Notes under the pieces: model-generated | Told to the model about the DNA's origin: nothing | The model's input: the letters and a program-made list of their open reading frames with translations, nothing else | Databases searched by the model: none | Translations under genes and position numbers: made by a program | Assembly (NCBI RefSeq): GCF_018785315.1 | Contig: NZ_WQPN01000098.1 | Location: 777 to 37,450 of the forward strand | DNA: 36,674 nucleotides | Origin: Clostridium sp. MCC353 | GTDB lineage: Bacteria > Bacillota > Clostridia > Lachnospirales > Lachnospiraceae | Direction: 5' to 3' | Part shown: piece by piece, positions 25,133 through 32,136 of the stretch | Layout: every line of letters starts with the position of its first letter | Numbering within the stretch: position 1 is the first letter of the stretch

Positions 25133-26158
25133 ATGACAACGTTAAAAGAGATCGCGGCATTAGCAGGAGTTTCCAGAGGCACAGTAGACCGTGTTCTGAA
25201 CAACCGAGGATCAGTCAATCCTGAAACAGAAAAAAGAATACGTGAAATCGTCCAGGCGCTGAACTATCAGCCAAACAAGGCCGCCCTCGCTTTAGCTGCC
25301 CAAAAAAAGAAGATTACATTAGGTGTTCTGCTTTTTGGCGAAAATAACGGCAATAAATATTTCGACGATGTGGTGGAAGGAGTGGAATACCAGCGGGAAA
25401 AACTGGAGGGATATGGCTGTACAATTTTAATAAAGCGTACTCCCTTTAATATACAGGCGCAGCTGGATGCCATCAATTCGCTCCTGGAATCCGGCATCCA
25501 TGGACTGGTTCTTTCCCCCTATAACGCTCCGGAAATCAGCCGCAAGATCAACGAACTGTTTAAGATGGGCATTCCGACGATCACCACCAATACAGATATT
25601 TCCGATTCCAAACGCATTGCCTATGTAGGCAGCAATTATTATCAGTGCGGATGTACAGCCGGCGGGCTCATGGGACTGATCACAGGCGGCGTGGCGAAAG
25701 TCGGCATTATTACGGGATCCCCTCTGGTTTTATGCCATACGGAACGGATTAACGGATTTTTAGATACGATCCGGAAAAAATTCCCCCAGATGGAAAGCCT
25801 TGAGATCGTGGAAAACCAGGATGATGAATTCCAGAGTTACAAAGCCACCTCTGAACTGATTACCAAGTATCCGGATATGAATGCGCTGTATTTTACGGCT
25901 GCGGGAGTATATGGCGGCTGCCGGGCTGTTTTAGACCACCATAAAGAACATAAACTCAAGATAATATCTTTCGACGCGGTAGAAACCACCAGGCAGATGC
26001 TGCGCGACGGGGTTATTTCAGCCACAATCTGCCAGCAGCCATTCCAGCAGGGCTCACGGCCAGTTAAACTGCTGTTCGATTATCTGTCTACCGGGGTTTA
26101 TCCGGCAGACCCCCTGCAGTATACGGAAGCGTCCATTAAGATCCAGGAAAACATTTAA
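25133..26158 (+). CDS. LacI-family transcriptional regulator of the pentose locus
   Basis: A 341-residue DNA-binding protein. The N-terminal helix-turn-helix (about 3-25, LKEIAALAGVSRGTVDRVLNNRG) and hinge lead to a periplasmic-binding-protein-like sensor (about 60-335). The VDRVLNN variant of the recognition helix is shared by a subgroup of LacI proteins. AAGGGG precedes the ATG. It is divergent from xylB and carries its own operator, so it most likely senses a pentose or oligosaccharide and controls the whole minus-strand locus. The stop codon lies inside a perfect hairpin (26153-26251). Confidence 0.93.
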   Translation: MTTLKEIAALAGVSRGTVDRVLNNRGSVNPETEKRIREIVQALNYQPNKAALALAAQKKKITLGVLLFGENNGNKYFDDVVEGVEYQREKLEGYGCTILIKRTPFNIQAQLDAINSLLESGIHGLVLSPYNAPEISRKINELFKMGIPTITTNTDISDSKRIAYVGSNYYQCGCTAGGLMGLITGGVAKVGIITGSPLVLCHTERINGFLDTIRKKFPQMESLEIVENQDDEFQSYKATSELITKYPDMNALYFTAAGVYGGCRAVLDHHKEHKLKIISFDAVETTRQMLRDGVISATICQQPFQQGSRPVKLLFDYLSTGVYPADPLQYTEASIKIQENI

Positions 26159-26251
26159 CATAAAGGGTGAAGGCATTTTCAGAAATGGCCTGACGTTTTA
26201 AAGTAAAACGTCAGGCCATTTCTGAAAATGCCTTCACCCTTTATGTTAAAT
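26153..26251. repeat. Perfect 48-bp inverted repeat, 3-nt loop (family 1, copy B)
   Basis: The arms 26153-26200 and 26204-26251 are exact reverse complements around the loop AAG. The outer half (TAACATAAAGGGTGAAGGCA and onward) matches the other family 1 copies; the inner part (GAAATGGCCTGACGTTTTA) is unique here. It lies between convergent genes, and the LacI TAA stop (26156-26158) is inside the left arm. It may serve as a bidirectional terminator. Confidence 0.9.
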
Positions 26252-26257
26252 TCACCC

Positions 26258-27898
26258 TTACACGCCCGCCGGACAGCTCCTCATCTCCTGTCCGATATTC
26301 AAAATATGATCTCCAATCCTCTCAAAATCCGTCAGCATCTCAGAATAGATCACACAGGCTTCATCCGAGCACTTCTGGCTCTTCAGCCGCCCGATCTGGC
26401 TCTGGCGGAAATATACCGTCATATCATCAAACTGCTGTTCCAGTTCCTCTATCTTCATATAAAGGGATTCCGGTTCATTTTCAATACAGGACATATAGTC
26501 CATAGCGGTCATGCTCATCTGATGCATCTGTTCCACTTCTTTTCTGGCTTCTTCCGAAAGGGTAATATGAAGTTCATCCAGAAGTTTCGCATATCCGCCC
26601 AGGTTCATGGCGTGGTCGCTGATTCGTTCAATATTGCCGGTGACTTTAAAAAGAGCGCTGATTAACTTGGAATCATCATCATTTGCCTCATTTACAATTA
26701 CTCTGGAAATTCCCTTTGCAATCTCCTGATTCAGGAAATCCACATAGTCTTCCGTTTTCTCAATCTGCTCCATATATCCGGGATTACCGTCTAAAATCGC
26801 CCGGAAACTGAGATCCACATTTTCCTTGGCCATATCCGCCATGCGCACCAATTCATTGCGTATACTGGTAATGGCAATGGCAGACGCTCCGATTGAAAGT
26901 TCACCATTATAATCCACAGGCTTCATATAAGCCAGAGTAAATCCTTCTGAGATTTCCCCTTCCTGCTCCGGGAGAATCCGTTCCGCCAACGACGCCAGTT
27001 TCGTCCCAAATGGCAGAAGCAGCGCAGTGGTAACCAGGTTAAACAGCGTGTGCATATTGGCAATCTGCGCCGCCGGGTTTCCCGGTGTAAAATGTTCCAC
27101 CGCCAAAGCAAGCGGAAACAGCATACAAATCACAGTAAACAAGAACGTGCCAAATACATTGAAAATCAGATGGATGATCGTTGCTCTTTTTGCATTTCTG
27201 CTGGTTCCTATGGCTGCTAAAACCGCGGTAATACAAGTACCTATATTCTGACCGAACAGCACATAAACAGCGCTTGGAAGCCCGATCACCCCGCTCACCG
27301 CCAGAGCCTGTAAAATTCCGACAGAGGCGGAAGAAGACTGGATCACCGCGGTAAACACCGCGCCTGCCAGTATTCCAAGCAGCGGATTAGAAAATTTAGT
27401 CATTAAATCTACAAATGCCGGAGATTCCCTGAGTGGAACCATTGAACCGCTCATCATCTCCATACCGATAAAAAGGATGCCAAGCCCGGCAACAATCTGC
27501 CCATAATGCTGAATATGGAGTTTCTTTACAAATACAATCATAGCAACGCCAAAAAATGCGAATAAAGGGGCAATCGCTCCCACGTCCAATGCGATTAACT
27601 GCCCTGTAATGGTAGTTCCCACATTGGCGCCCATGATGATCCAAACCGCCTGGCGCAGCGTCATCATTCCAGAGTTAACAAATCCCACTACCATAACGGT
27701 TGTTGCAGAAGAAGACTGGATCACCGCAGTGATTCCCGCTCCCACCGCCACACCTAAAAACCGGTTGGACGTCAGCTTCTCCAGAATCTGCTTCATGCGG
27801 TTTCCGGCCGCCGCCTCCAGGCCGCCGCTCATCATCTGCATTCCATATAAGAATAAAGCCAGCCCTCCAAATAAATTCATAATCTGTGTTATTCCCAT
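26258..27898 (-). CDS. Na/Pi cotransporter family protein with C-terminal PhoU-like domain
   Basis: A 546-residue membrane protein. Two inverted-repeat transport halves each carry the QSSSA signature (61-65 and 187-191) together with GANVGTT and GQNIGT loops, as in NptA/YjbB-type sodium-phosphate carriers. Residues about 345-540 form a PhoU-like helical domain. It probably imports or exports phosphate coupled to sodium. GGAGG precedes the ATG at 27898. It is transcribed alone from a promoter at 27939-27968 with a Pho-box-like repeat just upstream. Confidence 0.93.
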   Translation of the reverse strand: MGITQIMNLFGGLALFLYGMQMMSGGLEAAAGNRMKQILEKLTSNRFLGVAVGAGITAVIQSSSATTVMVVGFVNSGMMTLRQAVWIIMGANVGTTITGQLIALDVGAIAPLFAFFGVAMIVFVKKLHIQHYGQIVAGLGILFIGMEMMSGSMVPLRESPAFVDLMTKFSNPLLGILAGAVFTAVIQSSSASVGILQALAVSGVIGLPSAVYVLFGQNIGTCITAVLAAIGTSRNAKRATIIHLIFNVFGTFLFTVICMLFPLALAVEHFTPGNPAAQIANMHTLFNLVTTALLLPFGTKLASLAERILPEQEGEISEGFTLAYMKPVDYNGELSIGASAIAITSIRNELVRMADMAKENVDLSFRAILDGNPGYMEQIEKTEDYVDFLNQEIAKGISRVIVNEANDDDSKLISALFKVTGNIERISDHAMNLGGYAKLLDELHITLSEEARKEVEQMHQMSMTAMDYMSCIENEPESLYMKIEELEQQFDDMTVYFRQSQIGRLKSQKCSDEACVIYSEMLTDFERIGDHILNIGQEMRSCPAGV

Positions 27899-27938
27899 AA
27901 AATTCCTCCATTAATATAATTGTTAACCGGACTTTACA

Positions 27939-27968
27939 ATTATAGACAGAAAATGGGGAAAATCTCAA
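27939..27968 (-). promoter_or_regulatory. Promoter of the Na/Pi cotransporter gene
   Basis: Minus strand TTGAGA (-35, 27963-27968) and TATAAT (-10, 27939-27944) have an 18-nt spacer, about 40 nt upstream of the start codon. Confidence 0.7.
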
Positions 27969-27983
27969 TAGGGTTGGCTGAGG

Positions 27984-28000
27984 TTTAACCTATATTTAAC
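27984..28000 (-). promoter_or_regulatory. Candidate Pho box (GTTAAA direct repeat)
   Basis: Two exact GTTAAA hexamers on the minus strand are spaced by 5 nt (11-bp period), 16 nt upstream of the -35. This resembles TTAACA-type PhoP boxes of Gram-positive bacteria and fits the phosphate-transport gene it precedes. Confidence 0.5.
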
Positions 28001-28124
28001 ATGGATTTTACATAACGCCGGTATATGTAAAGACCGGTCTTATAGTTTTATTTAAGTTTTTATTTTATATTCTCCGATATTTATGATATTATCTTCATAT
28101 AAGGAAAATTAAGGGGGAATTTAT

Positions 28125-28529
28125 ATGAACTGTCCAAGATGTAATACTGAAAACCCAGATAACTGCAAGTTTTGTAAAAACTGTGGCCTTAGCTTACAAC
28201 AGAAACCGGATATACAAGAGGATTCGGAAACAATAATGAATCCAGATCTTGAAACTCAGGTTCTCAATCACCTGAATAATTTTTTTACACATCGCCTGAA
28301 GAATAAAAAAGACATTAAACAAAATTCTAACGCAGTAACTATGAATATAGTAGGTATGATTATATTATATTTTGGTATTATTTCCGGGCTTTGTATTGGT
28401 GTCATGACTCATAGTTTTTTATCTGGACTGATTATTATAATAAATTCTGTTGCAGTAGGTATTCTATTTATGGGCTTCAGTGAAATAATATCCCTTCTTC
28501 ACAAGATAAATGAAAAATTAGATATATAA
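28125..28529 (+). CDS. Zinc-ribbon protein with two membrane segments, function unknown
   Basis: A 134-residue protein. The N-terminus holds a CPRC...CKNCG zinc ribbon (Cys at about 3, 6, 17 and 20, treble-clef style). A charged segment (about 30-65) follows, then two hydrophobic helices (about 70-95 and 100-125). AAGGGGG precedes the ATG. Such zinc-ribbon membrane proteins are common in Firmicutes without a known role. The gene and its upstream region are clearly more AT-rich than both neighbours, which may point to separate acquisition. A terminator follows at 28541-28577. Confidence 0.8.
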   Translation: MNCPRCNTENPDNCKFCKNCGLSLQQKPDIQEDSETIMNPDLETQVLNHLNNFFTHRLKNKKDIKQNSNAVTMNIVGMIILYFGIISGLCIGVMTHSFLSGLIIIINSVAVGILFMGFSEIISLLHKINEKLDI

Positions 28530-28540
28530 TTTTTATATAG

Positions 28541-28577
28541 AAAAACCGCCCGGCATTCCATCCGCCCGACGGTTTTT
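28541..28577. terminator. Bidirectional intrinsic terminator
   Basis: AAAAACCG (28541-28548) pairs with CGGTTTTT (28570-28577), and GC-rich inner bases add to the stem. It separates the convergent zinc-ribbon and racemase-like genes. Confidence 0.8.
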
Positions 28578-28598
28578 CCCATATCTTCCTATTCCCCA

Positions 28599-29252
28599 CT
28601 ACTTCCGAATCGATTCAAAATAAGCAAAAACCCCTTCCGCCAGCACCGGATCAATCACCGGTATCTGAACCTCTTCTTCAATCTCCTTCGCAATTCCAAT
28701 GGTGGTCAGACCGGTACATCCGAGAGCGATTACCTCCGCCCCCATCTCCTTCAGTTCCCGTGCCTTTTTGAGGCAGCTGGCCCTTCCTTCCGGCGTCATC
28801 AGATCCAACGTGCTCTCCACGCCTTCCGGCTTTCCAACCGCAATCAGCTTATCCGGAATCATCCTGAGATAGGCTTTCGGAGCGTAATCCACGATACCAA
28901 GAATCGCAATTTTCTGTCCGTATTTTGTGGCCAGGGCAACCGTTGTCTCACCGCCGCCTGTAACAGGAATTCCAGGAATCGCTTCCCTGATCTCCGCTAC
29001 CCCCGGATCATCCGCGCAGCTCACAATGATCATGTCCACATTTTCAAATGATTTGGCCGTTTCCACGATCTTTGGAACCGCAATCTGCTCCAGCTCATGG
29101 CTGTGTATCCCTTCCGGCTGATCCGGAATGCACTTTGAAATACACTCAATACCCGGAAAATGTTCCTCAATAATCTTTCCGTGCATATCTACAAATTCCT
29201 GGTCATCCGATGTCAAAACCCGGATCACCCCAACTCTGAATTTACCGTCCAT
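28599..29252 (-). CDS. Asp/Glu (hydantoin) racemase superfamily protein
   Basis: A 217-residue cytoplasmic protein. The two catalytic cysteines of the superfamily are present: C79 in VSCADDPG and C179 in LGCTGL. The length and motifs resemble the hydantoin/amino-acid racemase branch rather than glutamate racemase MurI. The start at 29252 (ATG with GGGAG 8 nt upstream) is preferred over a TTG at 29273. It is the last gene of the DUF1177-AroM-aminopeptidase unit, separated from the aminopeptidase by a small palindrome. Its substrate is unknown; a D/L conversion of an amino acid or cyclic amide derived from the imported compound is a reasonable guess. Confidence 0.85.
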   Translation of the reverse strand: MDGKFRVGVIRVLTSDDQEFVDMHGKIIEEHFPGIECISKCIPDQPEGIHSHELEQIAVPKIVETAKSFENVDMIIVSCADDPGVAEIREAIPGIPVTGGGETTVALATKYGQKIAILGIVDYAPKAYLRMIPDKLIAVGKPEGVESTLDLMTPEGRASCLKKARELKEMGAEVIALGCTGLTTIGIAKEIEEEVQIPVIDPVLAEGVFAYFESIRK

Positions 29253-29290
29253 TTGCCCCACTCCCTTCTCCAATCCGCTTTAGGCTAAAC

Positions 29291-29320
29291 GTAACAGCTC
29301 AGACAGGTCTTAACTGTTAC
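29291..29320. repeat. Minimal family 2 palindrome between operon genes
   Basis: GTAACAGCTCAGAC and GTCTTAACTGTTAC form near-perfect inverted arms (two mismatches) around AG. The sequence matches the terminal hairpin of the copy at 7180-7314. It lies 2 nt past the aminopeptidase stop. Confidence 0.7.
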
Positions 29321-29322
29321 AG

Positions 29323-30264
29323 CTAAACTACAAATTTACCCTTGTCTATGATCAGTTTATCGTCAAAATAAAGGGTTGGATTCAGTATAATCCCATCCAT
29401 ATGGCAGTCCGCTTTGTTCACTCCGCCAAATGAAGTATTGGTTCCAAACGCGATATGGACCGTGCCGTACACCTTCTCATCTTCCAGGATAATTCCGTTT
29501 AAAACCGCGGCTTCATTGGTTCCGATTCCCAGCTCTCCAACTGTGGCATTTCTTTCATTAGCCAGCAGGATGTCCAGTTTTTCACTGTATTGTCCGCTGA
29601 CTTTTTTCAGTCTGCCCTTTTCAATTACAACATGAAGAGGGGATTCCAGCTTGCCGATCCCGACCATGGAACCGTCAATGATCATTTCACCGTCCACTCC
29701 GTCTTCCAGTGGTGCAATATACGCTTCACCCGACGGCAGATTGCCGCACTGTCCCGGTTTTCTGTAGATTCCCGGACTGGGGATTCCGTTCCGGCCTTCC
29801 AGTTTCAGATTCAGAACGCATCCGTCTTTTTCAATGCGGGCCGTCCTGCACTCAGTCAAAAGATCAGTAATTTTGGCCGTCAGCTTTTCCACTTCATCAT
29901 AATTGGCGGTCATGGCCCCTGCGCCAAACATGGCTTCGGTAATACCCGGCATGGTGGCAACTCTGGTTCCCTCCTTAGCCGCATTGATTCTGGCATTGGT
30001 GTGGGTCAGTGATTTGGCTGTCGGACAGATCACAATATCAGCGGCCTTCATAGCTTCCGCAATCGCTTTCGGCGGTTCCTGTCCGTTCAGCTCCCTCTCC
30101 TTCATAATTGTCATCATGGCTTCACAGCCCAGCTCTTTTGCTCCTTCATAAAGCGCCTCAGCAATTGGCACCCGCGTATCATCCGTAACAATAAACACCT
30201 CCTCGCCTGGTTTTGCGTCCAGGCATGAGGTCAGGATATTTTTTGATATATCGATTAAATTCAT
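29323..30264 (-). CDS. M29-like aminopeptidase (leucyl aminopeptidase T-related), short form
   Basis: A 313-residue cytoplasmic metalloenzyme candidate. Metal-ligand motifs of the M29/aminopeptidase T group are visible: LPSGEAYIAP (E180), ELGIGTN (E244), VHIAFG (H270) and CHMDG (H288, D290). It is shorter than classical M29 peptidases (about 400 residues), and the usual Tyr after HxAxG is not evident, so it belongs to a distinct subgroup that may not cleave ordinary peptides. The start at 30264 has AGGAGC upstream. It begins 10 nt after AroM ends, so the genes are co-transcribed. Confidence 0.8.
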   Translation of the reverse strand: MNLIDISKNILTSCLDAKPGEEVFIVTDDTRVPIAEALYEGAKELGCEAMMTIMKERELNGQEPPKAIAEAMKAADIVICPTAKSLTHTNARINAAKEGTRVATMPGITEAMFGAGAMTANYDEVEKLTAKITDLLTECRTARIEKDGCVLNLKLEGRNGIPSPGIYRKPGQCGNLPSGEAYIAPLEDGVDGEMIIDGSMVGIGKLESPLHVVIEKGRLKKVSGQYSEKLDILLANERNATVGELGIGTNEAAVLNGIILEDEKVYGTVHIAFGTNTSFGGVNKADCHMDGIILNPTLYFDDKLIIDKGKFVV

Positions 30265-30274
30265 TATAATGCTC

Positions 30275-30949
30275 CTATTCCACATCTGTTAATTCTGAAA
30301 TAACTCTCGCCAGCAGGGTTCTGGGAAGAACCACCAGCTTTCCGGTTTCCCTGGCAAACATATTTTTCATCTCCTGGGTAAATCCTATACAATCCAGAAC
30401 CACCAGGTCCGCATCCATGTCCTTAATCTCTTTTGCCGCCCGTTCCAGATCCTCCCACGGCCCATAAGGAGATGCGGGAATCGCTTTCACGTTCTTCACA
30501 TATTCCGACCATTTTTTCTCACACTGCTCCACCTGAAGAGGTGATGGGGTGACAGTCACAATATTGGAATCCTTTGTCAAAAGCGGAACGACTTTATTTA
30601 AAATATTACAGGGATATACAAGGGGCACATGAGCGGTCAGGCTGTCGGGGAAATCCCCGGTACAGAAAAACATGATTAACCGCACCCCTTCTGCTTCCAG
30701 TTCATCAATACACTCCTGCAGCCTGGGCAGAATATACCGCTCTGCAAATGTCATGGATGTACCGTCTGTCAGCCTGGAAACCAGCACATAATCCCCTTCT
30801 TCCGGCTTAAACTCCGCAATTTGCTCTTTTGTCAGGCCGTCCAGGCCGCCTCTCTGCAGCAGTTCGATCTTTCCGTTAAAAATATCCATGATATCACATG
30901 TTACATCAACTCTCGGGGCCTGTCCGATGGTCACCGCGCCAATCTTCAT
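30275..30949 (-). CDS. AroM family protein
   Basis: A 224-residue cytoplasmic protein. The N-terminus (KIGAVTIGQAPRVDV) and the internal VLDCIGF block are hallmarks of the AroM family, named from the aroL-aroM operon of enterobacteria and still without a defined activity. The fold is likely related to Asp/Glu racemases: conserved Cys lie in FFCTGDF (about residue 96) and LDCIG (about 187), roughly where racemase cysteines would be. GGAGGT precedes the ATG. It lies 19 nt after DUF1177 and 10 nt before the aminopeptidase. Here it clearly belongs to a catabolic-looking unit, not an aromatic amino acid operon. Confidence 0.88.
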   Translation of the reverse strand: MKIGAVTIGQAPRVDVTCDIMDIFNGKIELLQRGGLDGLTKEQIAEFKPEEGDYVLVSRLTDGTSMTFAERYILPRLQECIDELEAEGVRLIMFFCTGDFPDSLTAHVPLVYPCNILNKVVPLLTKDSNIVTVTPSPLQVEQCEKKWSEYVKNVKAIPASPYGPWEDLERAAKEIKDMDADLVVLDCIGFTQEMKNMFARETGKLVVLPRTLLARVISELTDVE

Positions 30950-30968
30950 ATCCGGTACCTCCTTATCA

Positions 30969-31910
30969 TCAATCCTTTTTGCCCAGCGTCTGAAGGTGAT
31001 TCATAGGCCCGTACAATTTCTGTATCAGAGCGTATTCATCTTCATCGTAGAATTTAAGTGTTCCTTTTCCAAAATATTTGGCAACTTCCAGCATAAATCT
31101 GGACGCCTCTTCCACATCCGCAAAATGGCTGGCTCCTGTGGCGCAGCCCGGAACCATAACTTCTGTTGTCAGCGCAACTCCCACTACAGGAGCATTGGTA
31201 GCTGTTGCCGGCTGAAGGATGCTGTTTAAATGATGGACGTCATTGCCATAAGGCGTGATATCCTGGGTTGCCAGCGGGAATACATATGGAAGCCGTCCCG
31301 TGGTAATCTGCATCTGCTCCAGCAGATCTTCTGAGGTTTTCAGTATATATCCCTCTTTAACAGTTGGTGAAATCGCAAACCCTCTGGTATTGATCACCCT
31401 GTTTCCCTTTGTTGTATCCACAGAAAGAATGGCATCCAGCTCAGGAGAAACCTCTTCTCTATTCACCTGTGACATCTCAACCGGTGATCCCATAAATGGT
31501 ACCGGGAAGTGAGGCGCAGTGGGAGCATGAGGACAGATTTGTGTGGAGACAAATACATCCCCCTCCAGGAAATCCCCTTTCATCTGCATATCCAGCAGTT
31601 TTGCAGCAACACTGATCGCTGCCAGGGCTCCGTCCCCGTCCGATACGAATCCAATCATCTCCGGACGAGCGCCAATTCCTCCAAGACGTCCCAAAATTCC
31701 GATAGTCGGCGCACTGCCGCCGGAAGATTTACCATGCAGTCCGGGAATACGTACTTTAACCATATCTGTGCTGCCTTTTGGTCCCTTTAATTCATACACT
31801 TCAATATTAGCATCCGGTTTAATACTCTTCAGATAGTTTTCCACATCTTTTCCAGTAACCGTACTGCTGTCTAATACATCAAAGGTTTCAATCACTTGTT
31901 TAATCAACAT
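30969..31910 (-). CDS. DUF1177 family protein
   Basis: A 313-residue cytoplasmic protein recognised as DUF1177 from its conserved blocks: GPKGSTDMVKVRIPG, GRLGGIGARPE, GFVSDGDGA, CPHAPTAPHFPVPFMGSPV and VPGCATGASHFAD. Conserved His, Asp, Glu and Cys in these blocks suggest a metal-dependent or acyl-transferring enzyme, but no activity is known to me. AGGTAGTGAG precedes the ATG. It is the first gene of the minus-strand unit, transcribed from 31965-31993, and is divergent from the OPT transporter. Confidence 0.85.
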   Translation of the reverse strand: MLIKQVIETFDVLDSSTVTGKDVENYLKSIKPDANIEVYELKGPKGSTDMVKVRIPGLHGKSSGGSAPTIGILGRLGGIGARPEMIGFVSDGDGALAAISVAAKLLDMQMKGDFLEGDVFVSTQICPHAPTAPHFPVPFMGSPVEMSQVNREEVSPELDAILSVDTTKGNRVINTRGFAISPTVKEGYILKTSEDLLEQMQITTGRLPYVFPLATQDITPYGNDVHHLNSILQPATATNAPVVGVALTTEVMVPGCATGASHFADVEEASRFMLEVAKYFGKGTLKFYDEDEYALIQKLYGPMNHLQTLGKKD

Positions 31911-31964
31911 CTCACTACCTCCATTTTTATCAAATTATTTGCAATGTTTATCGGTTTTATCTAA

Positions 31965-31993
31965 ATTATATAGAATAAGCTATTTATATGCAA
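31965..31993 (-). promoter_or_regulatory. Promoter of the DUF1177-AroM unit
   Basis: Minus strand TTGCAT (-35, 31988-31993) and a perfect TATAAT (-10, 31965-31970) have a 17-nt spacer. Confidence 0.65.
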
Positions 31994-32031
31994 TGCATTT
32001 CAATCTCATTTTTATGAAATTTTTATTTTAT

Positions 32032-32060
32032 TTGACTTTTTTTTATTTTTTGTATAAAAT
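32032..32060 (+). promoter_or_regulatory. Promoter of the OPT transporter gene
   Basis: TTGACT (32032-32037) and TAAAAT (32055-32060) have a 17-nt spacer. The region is very AT-rich and the leader is about 70 nt. Confidence 0.6.
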
Positions 32061-32102
32061 CTTTATAAAGATATGGATGACCATAACTAATATTTGGTCA
32101 TC
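32059..32102 (+). promoter_or_regulatory. Two palindromes in the OPT promoter/leader (operator and/or attenuator)
   Basis: A perfect 14-bp palindrome, ATCTTTATAAAGAT (32059-32072), overlaps the expected start of transcription. GATGACCA (32076-32083) and TGGTCATC (32095-32102) form an 8-bp stem followed by a T-rich tract. The first looks like a protein site. The second could be an operator or a weak terminator in the leader. Confidence 0.5.
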
Positions 32103-32136
32103 TTTCTTAATATTATTCTAAAAAGGAGAGTGAAAT

